From a virus, in the IMG/VR virus record IMGVR_UViG_3300009103_000157, positions 1-23,776 of that record: a stretch of 23,776 nt of DNA; one strand, 5' to 3'. The position numbers and the translations under genes are program-made. Within the stretch, counting starts at the first letter, position 1; the number at the start of each line of letters is the position of its first letter. This document shows positions 23,062 through 23,776 of this stretch, one piece after another. The notes under the pieces are model-generated. The model did no database searches. It worked only from the letters and a program-made list of their open reading frames with translations, and was not told the DNA's origin.

Positions 23062-23572
23062 TAGGTGTTCGTTTAGGTTGGTCTTTGAAGTTTCCTTCAA
23101 AAATGTTTTTAATTGTTTCTAGTTTTAAATCCATAGATTGTAATACTTTATCCATTTTTTCACCCCCCCTAAGTGTTACATTGTCTAAATTTTGAATGAG
23201 TGATTTTCCCATCCTATTAATATTTTCCATATCTTCCCACATAGTTTGGTTTGCTCCTGGAACTACAGGTCGATCAATGTCGTAAGGGGTTAAATGACCT
23301 GTTTTAGGAACCAAATAATCATAAATATCATTGGCATTTCTGCCTATATTATCTATTAGTGGTTTTTTTCCTTCAAATCTGCTTGTAACAAGGTTAGCCA
23401 ATTCCATGAAAATTCCTGAAGGTTGGTTGCTTCCTTGGGGTATATCAAAAAATTTAGAAAATTCTCTTTTAAAACCACCAGAGTAGTCTGTTTTACCTTT
23501 AAAACCTATTTGTTTTGGGAGTTGGCTTTCAATTTCTTCTCGGATGATATTTCTTAGTTGTTTGATTGTCAT
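23051..23572 (-). CDS. Tagged protein of unknown function, 173 aa
   Basis: No family is recognised. It begins MTIKQLRNIIREEIESQLPK, the clearest example of the LRxxIRE tag helix in this window. IGFKGKTDYSGGFKREFSKF follows, then a mixed helical region with MELANLVTSRFEGKKPLIDN and YDYLVPKTGHLTPYDIDRPV. It ends in a helical section (about 120-165) and a basic KDQPKRTPIGF tail. No membrane segment, Cys cluster or enzyme motif is visible. The ATG lies three bases after an exact AT-box. It heads the run of tagged genes. Confidence 0.75.
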   Translation of the reverse strand: MTIKQLRNIIREEIESQLPKQIGFKGKTDYSGGFKREFSKFFDIPQGSNQPSGIFMELANLVTSRFEGKKPLIDNIGRNANDIYDYLVPKTGHLTPYDIDRPVVPGANQTMWEDMENINRMGKSLIQNLDNVTLRGGEKMDKVLQSMDLKLETIKNIFEGNFKDQPKRTPIGF

Positions 23573-23575
23573 ATA

Positions 23576-23585
23576 TTATAAATAT
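23576..23585 (-). promoter_or_regulatory. AT-box ATATTTATAA between the SET-like and 173-aa genes
   Basis: An exact decamer one base after the stop codon of the SET-like gene and three bases before the next ATG, in a junction of only 14 bases. With so little room, it is hard to see it as a spacer sequence of no function. Confidence 0.55.
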
Positions 23586-23586
23586 G

Positions 23587-23776
23587 TTATCTATATTTAA
23601 GAGTCAATTCTTCTCCAACCTTAACCTCTTTAATTGTTAAAATTGTTAAAAATTCATCATCTATAATATGTTTACAATTGGGGGGGTTAGAAGAATTTAA
23701 TAAGGTAGCATATCCTAAGGGTAAGATTGTTCCTTTTTCTTTAGAGTTGGGGAAAGTGTAAGGAGATATAAAGGTA
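23587..23776 (-). CDS. C-terminal fragment of a SET-domain-like protein (partial)
   Basis: The last 62 codons of a gene that starts beyond the right edge. The peptide contains ILPLGYATLLNSSNPPNCKH and then ILTIKEVKVGEELTLKYR before the stop. This matches the end of a SET methyltransferase domain: the N-H-S-x-x-P-N-C stretch, then A/T-I-x-x-I-x-x-G-E-E-L-T-x-x-Y. SET domains transfer methyl groups from S-adenosylmethionine to protein lysines. The usual His after the first Asn is Ser here (NSS), which might affect activity. The Asn, Pro-Asn and final Tyr are kept. It is adjacent to the tagged head-protein genes; its substrate is unknown. Confidence 0.65.
   Translation of the reverse strand, partial: TFISPYTFPNSKEKGTILPLGYATLLNSSNPPNCKHIIDDEFLTILTIKEVKVGEELTLKYR

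Noticed and set aside
1-23776. tRNA genes, CRISPR arrays, insertion sequences, integrase or attachment sites
   Set aside because: None seen on reading both strands: intergenic gaps are too short for most of these, and no transposase or integrase motif appears in any real gene.

Overview
This window looks like the head, neck and packaging module of a T4-type myovirus. The DNA is strongly AT-rich by eye, and every supported gene lies on the minus strand, so transcription runs from high to low coordinates. Large terminase, portal, prohead protease, scaffold, gp23-type capsid protein and PhoH are recognisable from their motifs. The style (PhoH, fibre repeats, many proteins starting with an LRxxIRE-like helix) suggests an uncultured marine or freshwater phage. 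Most starts have an A/T leader and no Shine-Dalgarno sequence, which would suit a Bacteroidota host, but that is inference.

Layout in the direction of transcription. (1) 23776-17106: the end of a SET-domain-like gene, then a run of little-known proteins of 173, 470, 340, 131, 437 and 556 aa. Five of these six begin with a similar short amphipathic helix. They include an HExxH metallopeptidase, a protein with a PD-(D/E)XK-like pattern, and an AT-hook protein. A strong intrinsic terminator (17009-17041) closes the block. (2) 16978-14117: an FAD-dependent dehydrogenase, an 82-aa unknown, a P-loop kinase-like protein, and two overlapping membrane/coiled-coil genes with spanin-like topology. (3) 14117-5369: the head module: terminase, portal, a 280-aa unknown, two small proteins in the T4 gp67/gp68 position, protease, scaffold and major capsid protein, closed by a second strong terminator (5318-5347). 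(4) 5296-1: PhoH ATPase, gp13-like and gp14-like neck proteins, a 937-aa protein whose N-terminal part looks like a gp15-type tail terminator fused to fibre repeats, and the start of a probable LamG/lectin-type protein.

The genes fit together as prohead assembly (portal, scaffold, protease, capsid), packaging (terminase) and neck completion. The most interesting thread is the helix shared by the unknown proteins. It carries a hydrophobic-hydrophobic-K/R-E motif also present at the expected maturation site of the capsid protein and near the C-termini of scaffold and portal. This suggests a set of internal head proteins delivered by a capsid-targeting signal and trimmed by the prohead protease. 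A second thread is an ATATTTATAA-type element in the non-overlapping gene junctions. It is the exact reverse complement of the T4 late promoter octamer and sits 2-25 nt from start codons. No tRNA, rRNA, CRISPR array, insertion sequence or attachment site was seen, and no gene-free stretch exceeds 131 bases.
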